Position numbers and translations under genes: made by a program | The notes under the pieces: generated by a model | Told to the model about the DNA's origin: nothing | The model's input: only the letters and a program-made list of their open reading frames with translations | Database searches by the model: none | From: Stagnihabitans sp039932095 | GTDB taxonomy: Bacteria; Pseudomonadota; Alphaproteobacteria; Rhodobacterales; Rhodobacteraceae | Direction of reading: 5' to 3' | Length of the DNA stretch: 26,195 bases | NCBI GenBank assembly: GCA_039932095.1 | Contig: JBDTQR010000037.1 | Coordinates: 1-26,195 of the forward strand | Shown: positions 1 through 7,609 of the stretch, one piece after another | How positions within the stretch are numbered: position 1 is the first letter of the stretch | Layout: each line of letters starts with the position of its first letter

Positions 1-701
1 AGGGTCGAGATGGCGTTGATCTCGGGGGTGAAGCCCTTGCGGATCGCGGAATAGATCTGCACCGGCAGGGTGGTGTAGCCGGGCGAGGACAGGAAGTAAG
101 ACACCACGAATTGGTCCAGCGACACGGCAAAAGCGAAGAGCGCGGCGCCGAGGATGGAGGGGAGCAGCAGCGGCAGGGTGATGGCAAAGAAGGCGTGGAT
201 CGGGGTGGAGCCGAGGCTCAACGCGGCCTCTTCCAGGTCATTGCGAACGGTGCGCAGGCCGGTGCCGACGACCAGCACGACGTAAGGCACGGCAAGGGCG
301 ACGTGGCCGATGATCAGGGCGTGCAGGCCGCGGCCGATGCCGGTCCAGTAAAAGAAGATCAGCATGGCGGTGCCGGTGATCAGCCAGGGAATGGCGACAG
401 GCGGCAACAGCAGCAGTTGCAGCAGGCTGCGGCCCTTGAAGCTGCGGCGCGACAGGGCGAGGGCGGCGATGGTGCCGATGGCGGTGGCGACGACCGAGGT
501 GATCAGGGCGAGGACCAGCGAGTTGAAGCTGGAGGTCAGCAGGATCTGATTGCTTATCAGCGCCGTGTACCATCGGGTCGAGAAGTGGAAGGGCAGTTCG
601 TACAGCGGCGATTGGTTGAAGCCCATCGCCATCAGGACGAGGATGGGGGTATAGAGGAAGATCAGGATCAGGGCGAGGAAGGCTTGGCCAAGGCGGGTCA
701 T
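1..701 (-). CDS. PotC-type ABC transporter permease (3' end cut by window)
   Basis: Inner-membrane permease of a spermidine/putrescine-type (PotC/CysW-like) ABC importer. The gene runs off the left edge: 233 residues are visible, about 30 short of the usual 260-270. The reading frame begins MTRLGQAFLALILIFLYTPI, with a first membrane segment at about residues 6-26, followed by several more hydrophobic stretches. The cytoplasmic EAA loop that contacts the ATPase is clear at about residues 158-180 (EEAALSLGSTPIHAFF). The ATG at 699-701 overlaps the stop of the upstream permease in an ATGA junction, which fixes the start and implies translational coupling. The substrate cannot be read from the permease. 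Polyamines are the family default, but the neighbouring heterocycle genes leave other cationic or nitrogenous solutes open. A matching PotA-type ATPase is expected beyond the left edge. Confidence 0.9.
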   Translation of the reverse strand, partial: MTRLGQAFLALILIFLYTPILVLMAMGFNQSPLYELPFHFSTRWYTALISNQILLTSSFNSLVLALITSVVATAIGTIAALALSRRSFKGRSLLQLLLLPPVAIPWLITGTAMLIFFYWTGIGRGLHALIIGHVALAVPYVVLVVGTGLRTVRNDLEEAALSLGSTPIHAFFAITLPLLLPSILGAALFAFAVSLDQFVVSYFLSSPGYTTLPVQIYSAIRKGFTPEINAIST

Positions 702-1615
702 GCCGGCCCTCCGGTGCCCCGGCGCAGCACGCCGGAAAATGTCGCGAAGATCGCGAGGACCACGGCGAGCAGGGTGAAGGACAGGGACGCGCCCAGAGGC
801 CAGTTGAAGGCTTGGGTGAACTGATCCTCGATCACGGTGCCGAGGGTGACGCCGACCTTGCCGCCGAGCACCCGAGGCTCCATGAACGAGCCGATCACCG
901 GCACGAAGGTCAGCACTGCGCCAGATATCAGGCCGGGGGCGGCGAGCGGGATCAGGATCTTGGTCAGCACCACCCACCAGCGCGCCCCCAGACTTTGCGC
1001 AGCCTCGATCACCGCGTCGTCGATGGTGACGAGGGCGATGTAGCAGGTCAGGATCATGTAGGGCAGGTAACCATGTACCAGCCCGACGACGATGGCCGGG
1101 CGGGAATACAGGAAGGCAACCGATCCGGCCCCGGGGGCGATCATGTGCCAGAGGTTGTCGAGAAAGCCGTTCTCGCGCAGGACCATGGTCCAGGAAAACA
1201 CCCGGACCAGACCGTTGGTCCAGAACGGCAGGAGGATCAGCACCAGCAGTGTCTCACGCGTGCGGCCGGTGGTGGCGCGCGACAGGGCGAGGGCGGCGAG
1301 AAAGCCGAGGACGGCGCAGGCCAGCGTGGTCCAGAAGCCCATCAGCAGCGTATTCCAGGCGATCCGGACCAGATAGGACTGGTCAATGAAAGCGCGGTAA
1401 TGGCGCAATGTGAAGACCACCGGCGCCTTGCCCATCGGGGTCTTGTCCATGAAACTGAAGACGAACATGGTCAGCAGCGGCAGGAACACCGCCAGCGTCA
1501 GCCAGCCATACGCGGGCAGCAATAGCGCTGTCGTGGCCACCCAGGGCGGCAGGCGCTTGAAGCGCGGGCCTGATGGCCCGCGCTGTGACCCGTTGGAGAG
1601 GGCCTCATTCGGCAT
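698..1615 (-). CDS. PotB-type ABC transporter permease
   Basis: First inner-membrane permease of the PotBCD-type importer, 305 residues, the normal length for PotB. A soluble N-terminus of about 27 residues precedes the first membrane helix (about 28-55). The EAA loop lies at about residues 204-230 (EAAQSLGARWWVVL, then LIPLAAPG), the coupling site for the ATPase. The ATG at 1615 lies 11 bp inside the end of the binding-protein gene, and the stop overlaps the next permease by 4 bp, so the three genes are read as one operon. A strong 24-bp hairpin sits in codons 11-18 (1561-1584) and may lower permease expression relative to the binding protein. Substrate unknown; the family covers polyamines, putrescine and some amino-acid derivatives. 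Confidence 0.92.
   Translation of the reverse strand: MPNEALSNGSQRGPSGPRFKRLPPWVATTALLLPAYGWLTLAVFLPLLTMFVFSFMDKTPMGKAPVVFTLRHYRAFIDQSYLVRIAWNTLLMGFWTTLACAVLGFLAALALSRATTGRTRETLLVLILLPFWTNGLVRVFSWTMVLRENGFLDNLWHMIAPGAGSVAFLYSRPAIVVGLVHGYLPYMILTCYIALVTIDDAVIEAAQSLGARWWVVLTKILIPLAAPGLISGAVLTFVPVIGSFMEPRVLGGKVGVTLGTVIEDQFTQAFNWPLGASLSFTLLAVVLAIFATFSGVLRRGTGGPA
1561..1584. repeat. Perfect 10-bp-arm hairpin in the 5' end of the PotB-like gene
   Basis: AGCGCGGGCC-TGAT-GGCCCGCGCT is a perfect inverted repeat with a 4-base loop. In the mRNA it falls in codons 11-18 of the permease, about 20 nt after the stop of the binding-protein gene. I infer a role in mRNA 3' protection or attenuation between binding protein and permeases. 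It has no trailing T-run, so it is not a standard terminator. Confidence 0.6.
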
Positions 1616-2678
1616 AGAATGCCTTCACTTCTTCCCACGCATTGTTGAACGCCTCGCGCCGGTCATCCGGCATCGCCGCCATCACGTTGGAACTGATCAT
1701 GTATTCCGGCTTGTGGACCTGCGCCGACAGGTCGTCCGCGGGCAGCGCGGCAAGGGCTTTGGAGTTGGACGAGGCCGGGGCGCCGACCTTGGTGGCCCAT
1801 TCGACATAGAACTTGGGGTCGATCATCCAGTTGATGAAGGCGGCAGCCCCCTCGGGGTTGGGCGCACCGGCGGCGATGGTCAGACCGTCGACCCAGACGA
1901 TGGCACCCTCTTTCGGCACCACGAATTCCACCGGCAGCTTGGCATTGCGCTTGGACCGTACCGCACCGCCCGACCAGAACATCGAGACGTCGAACTCGCT
2001 GGCGGCGAAGGACTTGTTCCACTGATCCTCGGACGACCACAGCATCTTGATATTCGGTTTCAGTGATTTCAGCGCGGCTTTGACGGCATCCATGTCCTTG
2101 GGATCGTTCATGTCTTGCCCGGTCATCAACGCGGCCATCGCCACGGCGATCATCGCGTCATCGTCCATCGCGAAACGGTCCTTGTAGGCCTCGCCTGCCA
2201 GATCGTTGTAGCTGGCGGGCTTGGCCGCGCCTTCCCGCATCGCAATCGCGGTCATGCCCCAGACCCACGGCACGGCATAAAGCTTGCCGTCGATGGTGAA
2301 GTTCGGGTTGGCCAACAGGTCGGGGTTCACGTCAGCGGCATTGGAGATCTGCGGCAGGTCCGCCGGGACGATCAGCCCTTCATTGGCCGCCGTCGACACC
2401 CGGGCCGAGTTCAGCAGGACCACGTCGTAGGCACCGGGATTGGTGCGCAGTTTGGTCAGCTCTTCGGATTCGGAGGAGAAGTAATCATGGACCACTTCGA
2501 TACCGGTCGCCTCTTGGAACAGTTTCAGCGACCACGCTTCATCGGTGCCATAGCCGTTCCAGTTGAGCACCGTGATCTTGCCACCCGCCGCCCGCGCCGG
2601 CAGAGCCGTACCCGCAGCGCCCGCGGCGAGCGCCGCCGTCAGCAGCCGCAGCGTATCGCGTCTTGAGAAATTCGACAT
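1605..2678 (-). CDS. PotD-like periplasmic substrate-binding protein, probable Tat export
   Basis: Extracellular solute-binding protein (SBP_bac_8/PotD type), 357 residues, which captures the substrate in the periplasm for the two downstream permeases. The N-terminus SRRDTLRLLTAALAAG has a twin-arginine motif followed by a hydrophobic stretch and an ALPARA cleavage region near residue 31, so Tat export is likely. The mature start, ITVLNWNGYGTDEAW, resembles PotD/PotF-like proteins, as do the later YAVPWVWG segment and the C-terminal helices. The start at 2678 is supported by a GGAGG box (CACGGAGGTCTGAC before ATG). The gene leads the operon, and its stop overlaps the next start by 11 bp. The ligand is not evident. 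Polyamine-like cations are possible, but so is a nitrogen heterocycle or its ring-opened product, given the neighbouring cluster. Confidence 0.9.
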   Translation of the reverse strand: MSNFSRRDTLRLLTAALAAGAAGTALPARAAGGKITVLNWNGYGTDEAWSLKLFQEATGIEVVHDYFSSESEELTKLRTNPGAYDVVLLNSARVSTAANEGLIVPADLPQISNAADVNPDLLANPNFTIDGKLYAVPWVWGMTAIAMREGAAKPASYNDLAGEAYKDRFAMDDDAMIAVAMAALMTGQDMNDPKDMDAVKAALKSLKPNIKMLWSSEDQWNKSFAASEFDVSMFWSGGAVRSKRNAKLPVEFVVPKEGAIVWVDGLTIAAGAPNPEGAAAFINWMIDPKFYVEWATKVGAPASSNSKALAALPADDLSAQVHKPEYMISSNVMAAMPDDRREAFNNAWEEVKAFYAE

Positions 2679-2738
2679 GTCAGACCTCCGTGTTGTTATG
2701 GTGAACCGTCACTGGGATAACGGCATGGACTCTACGGT

Positions 2739-2765
2739 CCGACGATGCCATCCGGTCATCGTCGG
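2739..2765. promoter_or_regulatory. Inverted repeat, possible operator of the PotD-like operon
   Basis: CCGACGATG and CATCGTCGG form perfect 9-bp arms around a 9-base loop, 61-87 bases upstream of the binding-protein start. It could be a regulator-binding site or a leader hairpin. No regulator is encoded next to it in this window. Confidence 0.4.
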
Positions 2766-2946
2766 TCAATACCTGTCTTTGACTTGGTCATCAGGTCCGG
2801 CACCAGATGGCCGAACGAGCTTTGTTGACGCCACCTTCTAACACCCTGCGCGGTCGCAGGTTTGGTCCCCGTCATTGCAGCGCCGAAAAACTTCTCCTGT
2901 CCACAGACATGCCCCTCTTACGGTGGCAATATTTGTTGGTACACAT

Positions 2947-2975
2947 ACTATTATTTTCTGTTTGAATTCTGTCAA
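2947..2975 (-). promoter_or_regulatory. Predicted sigma70 promoter for the PotD-like operon
   Basis: On the minus strand, a perfect -35 TTGACA (2970-2975) is followed after 17 bases by AATAGT (2947-2952), within the most AT-rich part of the region. Transcription would start near 2940 and give a leader of about 260 nt that includes the inverted repeat at 2739-2765. Inferred from pattern only. Confidence 0.4.
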
Positions 2976-3011
2976 ATCCTTTTTTCTGCGCGACAGGTTT
3001 TGTCCGGAAAA

Positions 3012-5222
3012 TCAGGAAAATACGACATCCAGACGGCTTCCGGCAGCGGCGTGCGGGATGTCGAAGGCAAATCCACCCGGCACGGTGACGGCGCGAATCG
3101 GTTTACCGTCCAACGTGGCCAGCATCGGCTCCGCTGAAGTCCGGTGCAGGATCAGGCGACCGGGATTGGCCACGTTGCGCAGAATTGCGGTGAAGCGGTC
3201 TGGGCGGAAGCTGACGCCTTCCAACTTGCCTGCAAAGTCGAAGGTCAGCACTGGGCGGGCATCCAGAGCAGCGCAAAGCTGACCTTTCACTACGGTCACC
3301 CCAAGCTGCCCGAACGGCGAGAGGATGGGACCGGCCTCGGCATCTTCGCCGGTATTGCACAGGGTCAGTCCGCGCCATGGATCGAAATCAACCACTTCCG
3401 AGACCGCCATCAAGGGCAAAAGTCCCGCCCAGATGTAGAACGGGTCGGTGTCGCCCTGATCCATGGCCTCACCACTGGTGGCATTGTAATTCTCGGCCGC
3501 GATCCGACTGCCGCGCCAGGATTTGAGGAACAACTGCAGGCCTTGATCCGCCAGATGGCTGGCCTCGGCATCAAATCCGGCGCGGCGGAGACCGAGCCAG
3601 ACGAGGTAATTGACATTGGGCCAGATCCGCCCACGCCAATAGACGTTGTCAGCAAAGGCCGGGTCGTCGCGGGTTGCATTCGGCAGCGTCCAGTCGCCCG
3701 CGAAGGTGGCGGGATCGGCAAGATGCCGCAACAAATGGCTGGACTGTTCCGCGGTCGCCGCGCCGCAGAGAAGGGGGTAAAAACTGGTCGGCGAAATTGA
3801 CCGCACAAAGTCACCGCCGCGCTGCCGGTTAGCAAATATCTTGCGGTTGTCGTCCCAGAGGTGGGTCTGGATCAACCTGCGATGCTGCGCAGCATTTTGC
3901 GCGAATTCTGCAGCATCTTCGGTCAGTCCGAGGACCCCTGCCAGCAGCGCCAGCATCTCGGCATCCAGGGCGACAACACAGTTCAAACCCAGATCCCAAG
4001 TCGAGAGGCTGCGGGTTGCTGGGTCATAGATGGCCTCGTCATGGGTGGCGGAATTGTCCATGCCAGTCTCATTTCGCGCGCCAAAAGCGGTGCCTTTGTA
4101 CAACGCGTCGCCGACATCGGAAGTGCCACAGGAGATCAGTCCGAACCCATCAGGGTCGCGCATCCGGCGCCACCAGCGTTGGTTGCGGGCCATGGCGGAA
4201 TAGCATTGCTGCAAGATGGAAAGCTCGCCGCTGCGCAGGTAAAGGCCCCATGCGATAAGGCTGCCAAGCGGCGGTTGGCTGCGATCGACCCACGTATCGC
4301 GCGAGGTGGCTATGCAGGCGAAATTGCCTTGCGGGGTGGCTGAGGCGAGGGCCGTGGCGAGATTTTCGCGCGCCAATGTGCTATCGAAAACTCCGGCCAG
4401 CAGGGCGGCATAGGTCTGGTCATTGTGCCACACAGCCCAGGTGCCCAGGTTCCAGATCCTTGTGACAGCGGTATAGGGGCGGTTGTTGGTGCCGTCCCAG
4501 ATCGTGTTCCAGCCGACGATATCGCGCACCGCCGCCAGAGCCTCAGCCACCTCGCCTTTCGGGTTGGCTACGGTCACTGGTTCAGCCAATGCGGCCCTGG
4601 CTCCGGCAATCGCGAGGTCGGCACTATCGGCAACGGCGGCGGAATAGGTGCCTTGGCGCATCATCTCAAGATTGAAGCGCAGGGCAAGAAGCGGGGCGGA
4701 TTTGCTGCGGCTATCGCGGTAAAAATAGCCGTGAGTTTCGAAATCCGCACAAAGTGCATCAAGGTCGGCATGACCCGTGACCTGAACTGGTGCGTCCGCC
4801 GTGGCCACTGCAACAAAACGGTCGCCAATCTGCACCAGAGCCACGCCCTCTTCGGCGTCGAAGCGCACTTCGGTCCCGTCCTCGGTCGAAATGGCAAGGT
4901 TGACCCAGAAACGCAGCCCCCATTCGGCGCTGGTCTTGCCGGCCCAGGATCCGCGAAAGGCGAATGGGTCGGGTTTGGTGGTGGCAAAGGCAACGGTCGT
5001 GCCAGCCAGATCGGCTTCAAAGTCGATCTCTGACCCGTCCAGAGTATGACGGCCCAGCCGCATCACATCCTGGCGCGGTTCGAGTTTGGCGCAGCGGCGC
5101 AGGCGAGAGGAGTACAGGACCGGCGTCACCCGCACCCCCAGCGGCAGGAACACCATCTCACCCGGCCGCTCGGACCAGGAGTTCCAGGCGCGTTGGATCG
5201 GGACAGTGGCGTGTTTCAGCAT
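3012..5222 (-). CDS. GH63/MGH1-like glycoside hydrolase, cytoplasmic
   Basis: A 736-residue protein with an (alpha/alpha)6-barrel of the GH63/mannosylglycerate-hydrolase-like type behind a beta-rich N-terminal domain (about 1-210). Family landmarks: RNETGMDNS at residues 383-391, where D389 matches the general acid; YWRGRIWPNVNYLVW at 528-542; and AENYNATSGE at 576-585, where E577 matches the general base. These families invert alpha-glucosides or alpha-mannosides, including trehalose-like, glucosylglycerate and mannosylglycerate substrates. The true substrate here is unknown. No signal peptide is seen, so it should act in the cytoplasm. The start at 5222 is preceded by AAGG eight bases upstream. 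It lies 33 bp downstream of the enamidase gene on the same strand and may share its transcript, an odd pairing of a sugar hydrolase with ring degradation. A sugar conjugate of the heterocycle, or chance adjacency, are both possible. Confidence 0.82.
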   Translation of the reverse strand: MLKHATVPIQRAWNSWSERPGEMVFLPLGVRVTPVLYSSRLRRCAKLEPRQDVMRLGRHTLDGSEIDFEADLAGTTVAFATTKPDPFAFRGSWAGKTSAEWGLRFWVNLAISTEDGTEVRFDAEEGVALVQIGDRFVAVATADAPVQVTGHADLDALCADFETHGYFYRDSRSKSAPLLALRFNLEMMRQGTYSAAVADSADLAIAGARAALAEPVTVANPKGEVAEALAAVRDIVGWNTIWDGTNNRPYTAVTRIWNLGTWAVWHNDQTYAALLAGVFDSTLARENLATALASATPQGNFACIATSRDTWVDRSQPPLGSLIAWGLYLRSGELSILQQCYSAMARNQRWWRRMRDPDGFGLISCGTSDVGDALYKGTAFGARNETGMDNSATHDEAIYDPATRSLSTWDLGLNCVVALDAEMLALLAGVLGLTEDAAEFAQNAAQHRRLIQTHLWDDNRKIFANRQRGGDFVRSISPTSFYPLLCGAATAEQSSHLLRHLADPATFAGDWTLPNATRDDPAFADNVYWRGRIWPNVNYLVWLGLRRAGFDAEASHLADQGLQLFLKSWRGSRIAAENYNATSGEAMDQGDTDPFYIWAGLLPLMAVSEVVDFDPWRGLTLCNTGEDAEAGPILSPFGQLGVTVVKGQLCAALDARPVLTFDFAGKLEGVSFRPDRFTAILRNVANPGRLILHRTSAEPMLATLDGKPIRAVTVPGGFAFDIPHAAAGSRLDVVFS

Positions 5223-5255
5223 GGGCTGGCCTTTGTGTGCGAGGTGCCGTGAAGC

Positions 5256-6461
5256 CTAGTGTCCGCCGCCCTCAACCGCCATGGGCTGCTTCAGGATCTT
5301 TGGGACCCGACCGGCTGGCGGGGTGTTGCGGCTGCGTTGGCTGCGCACCACCCCGTCGATGATCGTCATGCCGACACCGGGCAGATTGCCGAACTGGATC
5401 GACTCCAAAATGGTCTTGCCGGGTGCATGCTGCGCCTGATCCATCAGGACGAAATCGGCGCACAGGCCCTTTTCGATCATCCCGGTGTCCAGGTTGCGCT
5501 GCCGCGTCGTATTGCCGGTGCCAAAGCAGAACGCCAGTTCGGCGGGCATGTTGCCGAGGCTCGACAGCATTGCGACCATGCGCAGGATGCCAAGCGGCTG
5601 CACCCCCGATCCGGCCGGGCCATCGGTGCCGAGGATGATCTGGTCCAGTTTCTTCAGCTCCCGCGCGGTGTTCAGCGTCAGCAGGGCAGCGCGTTCGTTG
5701 CCGTTGTGGACAATCTCCAGCCCCTTGGAGCAGTTTTCGCACAGACAGATGATCTGATCATCGGGCAGGGCAGAATGGCCGCCATTGATGTGGCCGACGA
5801 TGTCGGTGCCGGTTTCCAGCACCATGTCGGCGTCGATCAGGCCCGAGCCGGGGATCGACGGCCCGCCGGTGTGAATGGTGCTTTGAATACCATATTTCCG
5901 CGCCCAGTCGACCATTTGTCTGGCGGTCTTGCCATCCTTGACGGTGCCCAGCCCGACCTCACCCAGCAGTTTCACCCCTGCATCGGCGAGGTCCTTGAAA
6001 TCCTGCTCGACCATGCCGTGTTCGATCACCGGGGCACCGGCATGGACCTTTACGCCGGAAGGGCGGAAGTTTTCGTACCAGCGTTGCGCCGCAATCGCCA
6101 TCGCCTTCAGGCCCACCACATCGCGCGGACGGCCCGGCATGTGGACCTCTCCGGCGGAAATCAATGTGGTCACGCCGCCGTGGAGGGTCGAGTCGATCCA
6201 GCCCAGTTGCTGTTGGCGCGGCGTGTAGTCGCCGATCACCGGGTGGACATGGCTGTCGATCAGACCGGGGCACAGGGTGGCACCATTGGCGTCGATGTCG
6301 GTGGTGGCGTCGTCGGTGTCCAGATCCTTGGCGCGGCCCCAGCCCGTGATCTTCCCGTTTTCGGCGATCAGGCAATCGGCATCGAGAATGGGCTGCTCCA
6401 TCCGACCCGACAGCATCAGGCCGACATTTCGGATCACCAGTTTCTTTGTGTCTTCAGTCAT
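5256..6461 (-). CDS. ena: Enamidase-family amidohydrolase (6-oxo-tetrahydronicotinate hydrolase-like)
   Basis: A 401-residue amidohydrolase-superfamily enzyme closely resembling Eubacterium barkeri enamidase, the Fe/Zn enzyme that opens 1,4,5,6-tetrahydro-6-oxonicotinate to 2-formylglutarate and ammonia. The metal-site set is complete: H71 and H73 (DSHVHP), E168 (GEVGLGT), H197 (IHTGG), H224 (GHINGG) and D280 (GTDGPAGSG). Enamidase-like stretches include LHGGVTTLISAG (93-104), RPSGVKVHAGA (133-143) and the C-terminal RSRNTPPAGRVPKIL. The E168 ligand in place of the carboxylated lysine of dihydroorotase-type members also fits enamidase. The start at 6461 has an excellent GGAGGTG box. It is transcribed divergently from the hydroxylase/reductase operon, with shared palindromes between them. 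A related lactam substrate from another heterocycle remains possible. Confidence 0.85.
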   Translation of the reverse strand: MTEDTKKLVIRNVGLMLSGRMEQPILDADCLIAENGKITGWGRAKDLDTDDATTDIDANGATLCPGLIDSHVHPVIGDYTPRQQQLGWIDSTLHGGVTTLISAGEVHMPGRPRDVVGLKAMAIAAQRWYENFRPSGVKVHAGAPVIEHGMVEQDFKDLADAGVKLLGEVGLGTVKDGKTARQMVDWARKYGIQSTIHTGGPSIPGSGLIDADMVLETGTDIVGHINGGHSALPDDQIICLCENCSKGLEIVHNGNERAALLTLNTARELKKLDQIILGTDGPAGSGVQPLGILRMVAMLSSLGNMPAELAFCFGTGNTTRQRNLDTGMIEKGLCADFVLMDQAQHAPGKTILESIQFGNLPGVGMTIIDGVVRSQRSRNTPPAGRVPKILKQPMAVEGGGH

Positions 6462-6475
6462 GGGGCACCTCCATT

Positions 6476-6495
6476 ATTATTTGTATGCTAACATG
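6476..6495. promoter_or_regulatory. Putative operator copy A (GTATGC-centred)
   Basis: ATTATTTGTATGCTAACATG matches copy B at 6723-6742 in 15 of 20 positions in direct orientation. It sits 15-34 bases upstream of the enamidase start, over its predicted -10. Its own dyad symmetry is weak (10 of 20), so it may be the lower-affinity half of a shared control system. Confidence 0.5.
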
Positions 6496-6512
6496 TTTGA
6501 GGTGCCGATCAA
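6485..6512 (-). promoter_or_regulatory. Predicted promoter for the enamidase gene
   Basis: On the minus strand TTGATC (6507-6512), a 16-base spacer and TAGCAT (6485-6490) give a plausible sigma70 promoter, ending about 24 bases upstream of the start codon. Operator copy A overlaps the -10. Both boxes are imperfect, so this is a pattern-based guess. Confidence 0.35.
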
Positions 6513-6544
6513 GAGCCCTGTCGTGCTGGTCCGCACCATCTTGC

Positions 6545-6574
6545 TTGACGTAAATTCATATGCATGCACATAAT
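6545..6574 (+). promoter_or_regulatory. Predicted distal promoter for the heterocycle operon
   Basis: TTGACG (6545-6550), an 18-base spacer and CATAAT (6569-6574) read toward the FAD-subunit gene. The GCATGC palindrome at 6558-6571 lies inside the spacer. If used, the leader would be about 180 nt long. Confidence 0.35.
6558..6571. promoter_or_regulatory. Putative operator copy M (GCATGC palindrome)
   Basis: ATATGCATGCACAT is symmetric in 12 of 14 positions around GCATGC, the same core as copy B. It lies in the middle of the divergent region, within a promoter-like spacer, which suits a repressor or a looping site. Confidence 0.4.
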
Positions 6575-6698
6575 GTTGCACGCCAGCGCAGCGTCAACGC
6601 GGCTTTGGAGGGCTTCGGGCTTGCAGAAGGCTCCAACAATCACCCCGCCTCTTATGTGGTCGAACGCGCTTTCGTCGACTGAACCACCGCGATTGCAT

Positions 6699-6727
6699 TT
6701 GACAGAATGCCCGGCGCGGTTTCTTAT
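6699..6727 (+). promoter_or_regulatory. Predicted proximal promoter for the heterocycle operon
   Basis: A perfect TTGACA (6699-6704), a 17-base spacer and TCTTAT (6722-6727) place the transcription start near 6734, about 30 nt before the FAD-subunit start codon. Operator copy B begins on the -10 and extends downstream, the layout of a repressor site. Confidence 0.45.
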
Positions 6728-6742
6728 TTGCATGCGAACAAG
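6723..6742. promoter_or_regulatory. Putative operator copy B (best GCATGC palindrome)
   Basis: CTTATTTGCATGCGAACAAG is symmetric in 16 of 20 positions around GCATGC. It is repeated as copy A next to the divergent enamidase start and echoed by copy M. The recurrence at both ends of the divergent region argues for one regulator controlling both sides. The regulator is not evident in the window. Confidence 0.55.
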
Positions 6743-6763
6743 TTTCGGAGACACAGACTCGCC

Positions 6764-7609
6764 ATGGCCTTTCATTCTGCGACCAGCATGGCCGAGGCAT
6801 TTGCGGCGTTGGAGCGTGGCAACATCTCGGTGATCGCCGGTGGTACCGATTGGTTTCCGCAAGCTGGCGACCGGCTGCCGGATGTGTCGCTGCTGGATGT
6901 GACCGGCTTACCGGGATTTCGCGGCATTACCCGGGCTCACGCCGGCTGGCGAATTGGCGCTGCGACAACCTGGGCCGAGGTGATCAACGCCGCGCTGCCG
7001 CCATGCTTTGACGGGCTGAAAGCTGCGGCGCGGGAAGTGGGATCGGTCCAGATCCAGAATGTCGGGACGGTGGCGGGCAACCTGTGCAACGCCTCACCCG
7101 CCGCCGATGGTGTGCCGCCGCTTCTGACGCTGGAGGCGCAAGTCGAACTGGTCTCCCGCAAGGGCAGCCGCCTTGTTCCGCTGGATCGGTTCATCACCGG
7201 GGTTCGCCGCACGCTGCGGGACCCCGGCGAATTGGTGGCGGCAATCCATGTCCCCGACCTGGCCAAAGACACGGTCGCAGGGTTCCGCAAACTTGGCGGC
7301 CGGCGCTATCTGGTGATCAGCATTGCCATGATCGCCGCAACCCTGCGCATTGAAGCGGGTCGCGTGACCGCTGCGCGCATTGCCGTCGGGGCCTGTTCGC
7401 CGGTGGCCACGCGACTGCCCGTTCTTGAGGCTCGGCTGGAGGGGCACCGTGTTGGTGCGCCATTGCTGATTGACCCGGATGGGCTTTCTGGCCTTGCCCC
7501 CATCACCGACATCCGCGCTTCGGGCGATTACCGCAGTGAGGCTGTGGCGGAACTGTTGAGCCGCCTGCTGACCGACCTGATCGCAAAAGGAGAGCGCGCC
7601 GATGGATAG
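6764..7609 (+). CDS. FAD-binding subunit of a molybdenum hydroxylase (CoxM/XdhB type)
   Basis: A 281-residue FAD subunit that takes electrons from the Fe-S/molybdopterin partner. The FAD motif AGGTDW is at residues 25-30, and the second flavin-contact segment NVGTVAGNLCNASPAAD follows about 80 residues later; a CO-dehydrogenase flavoprotein C-terminal domain fills about 170-275. The start at 6764 is chosen because MAFHSATSMAEAFAAL aligns with the usual family N-terminus. An in-frame ATG at 6707 would add 19 unrelated residues. The ribosome site is weak (GGAG 13 bases upstream). The stop overlaps the next start by 8 bp. By context it should be the flavin subunit of a nicotinate-dehydrogenase-like hydroxylase, which adds a water-derived hydroxyl to an N-heterocycle. 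The exact ring cannot be deduced. Confidence 0.88.
   Translation: MAFHSATSMAEAFAALERGNISVIAGGTDWFPQAGDRLPDVSLLDVTGLPGFRGITRAHAGWRIGAATTWAEVINAALPPCFDGLKAAAREVGSVQIQNVGTVAGNLCNASPAADGVPPLLTLEAQVELVSRKGSRLVPLDRFITGVRRTLRDPGELVAAIHVPDLAKDTVAGFRKLGGRRYLVISIAMIAATLRIEAGRVTAARIAVGACSPVATRLPVLEARLEGHRVGAPLLIDPDGLSGLAPITDIRASGDYRSEAVAELLSRLLTDLIAKGERADG

Larger units (their letters stand above)
2679..3011. other. Intergenic region upstream of the PotD-like operon
   Basis: 333 bases between the glycoside hydrolase stop and the binding-protein start, with no convincing gene. The half near 2925-3000 is markedly AT-rich compared with its surroundings and carries a promoter-like sequence reading leftward. 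The half near 2739-2765 carries an inverted repeat. I see no clear intrinsic terminator for the hydrolase gene, so read-through from the enamidase/hydrolase transcript into the transporter is possible. Confidence 0.5.

Noticed and set aside
2862..3137. Possible small protein of 91 residues in the AT-rich gap
   Set aside because: It runs into the 3' end of the glycoside hydrolase in antisense, has no convincing ribosome site, and its composition gives no signal or domain.
5259..6491. Open frame of 410 codons on the plus strand
   Set aside because: It mirrors the enamidase, which has all six metal ligands and a good ribosome site.
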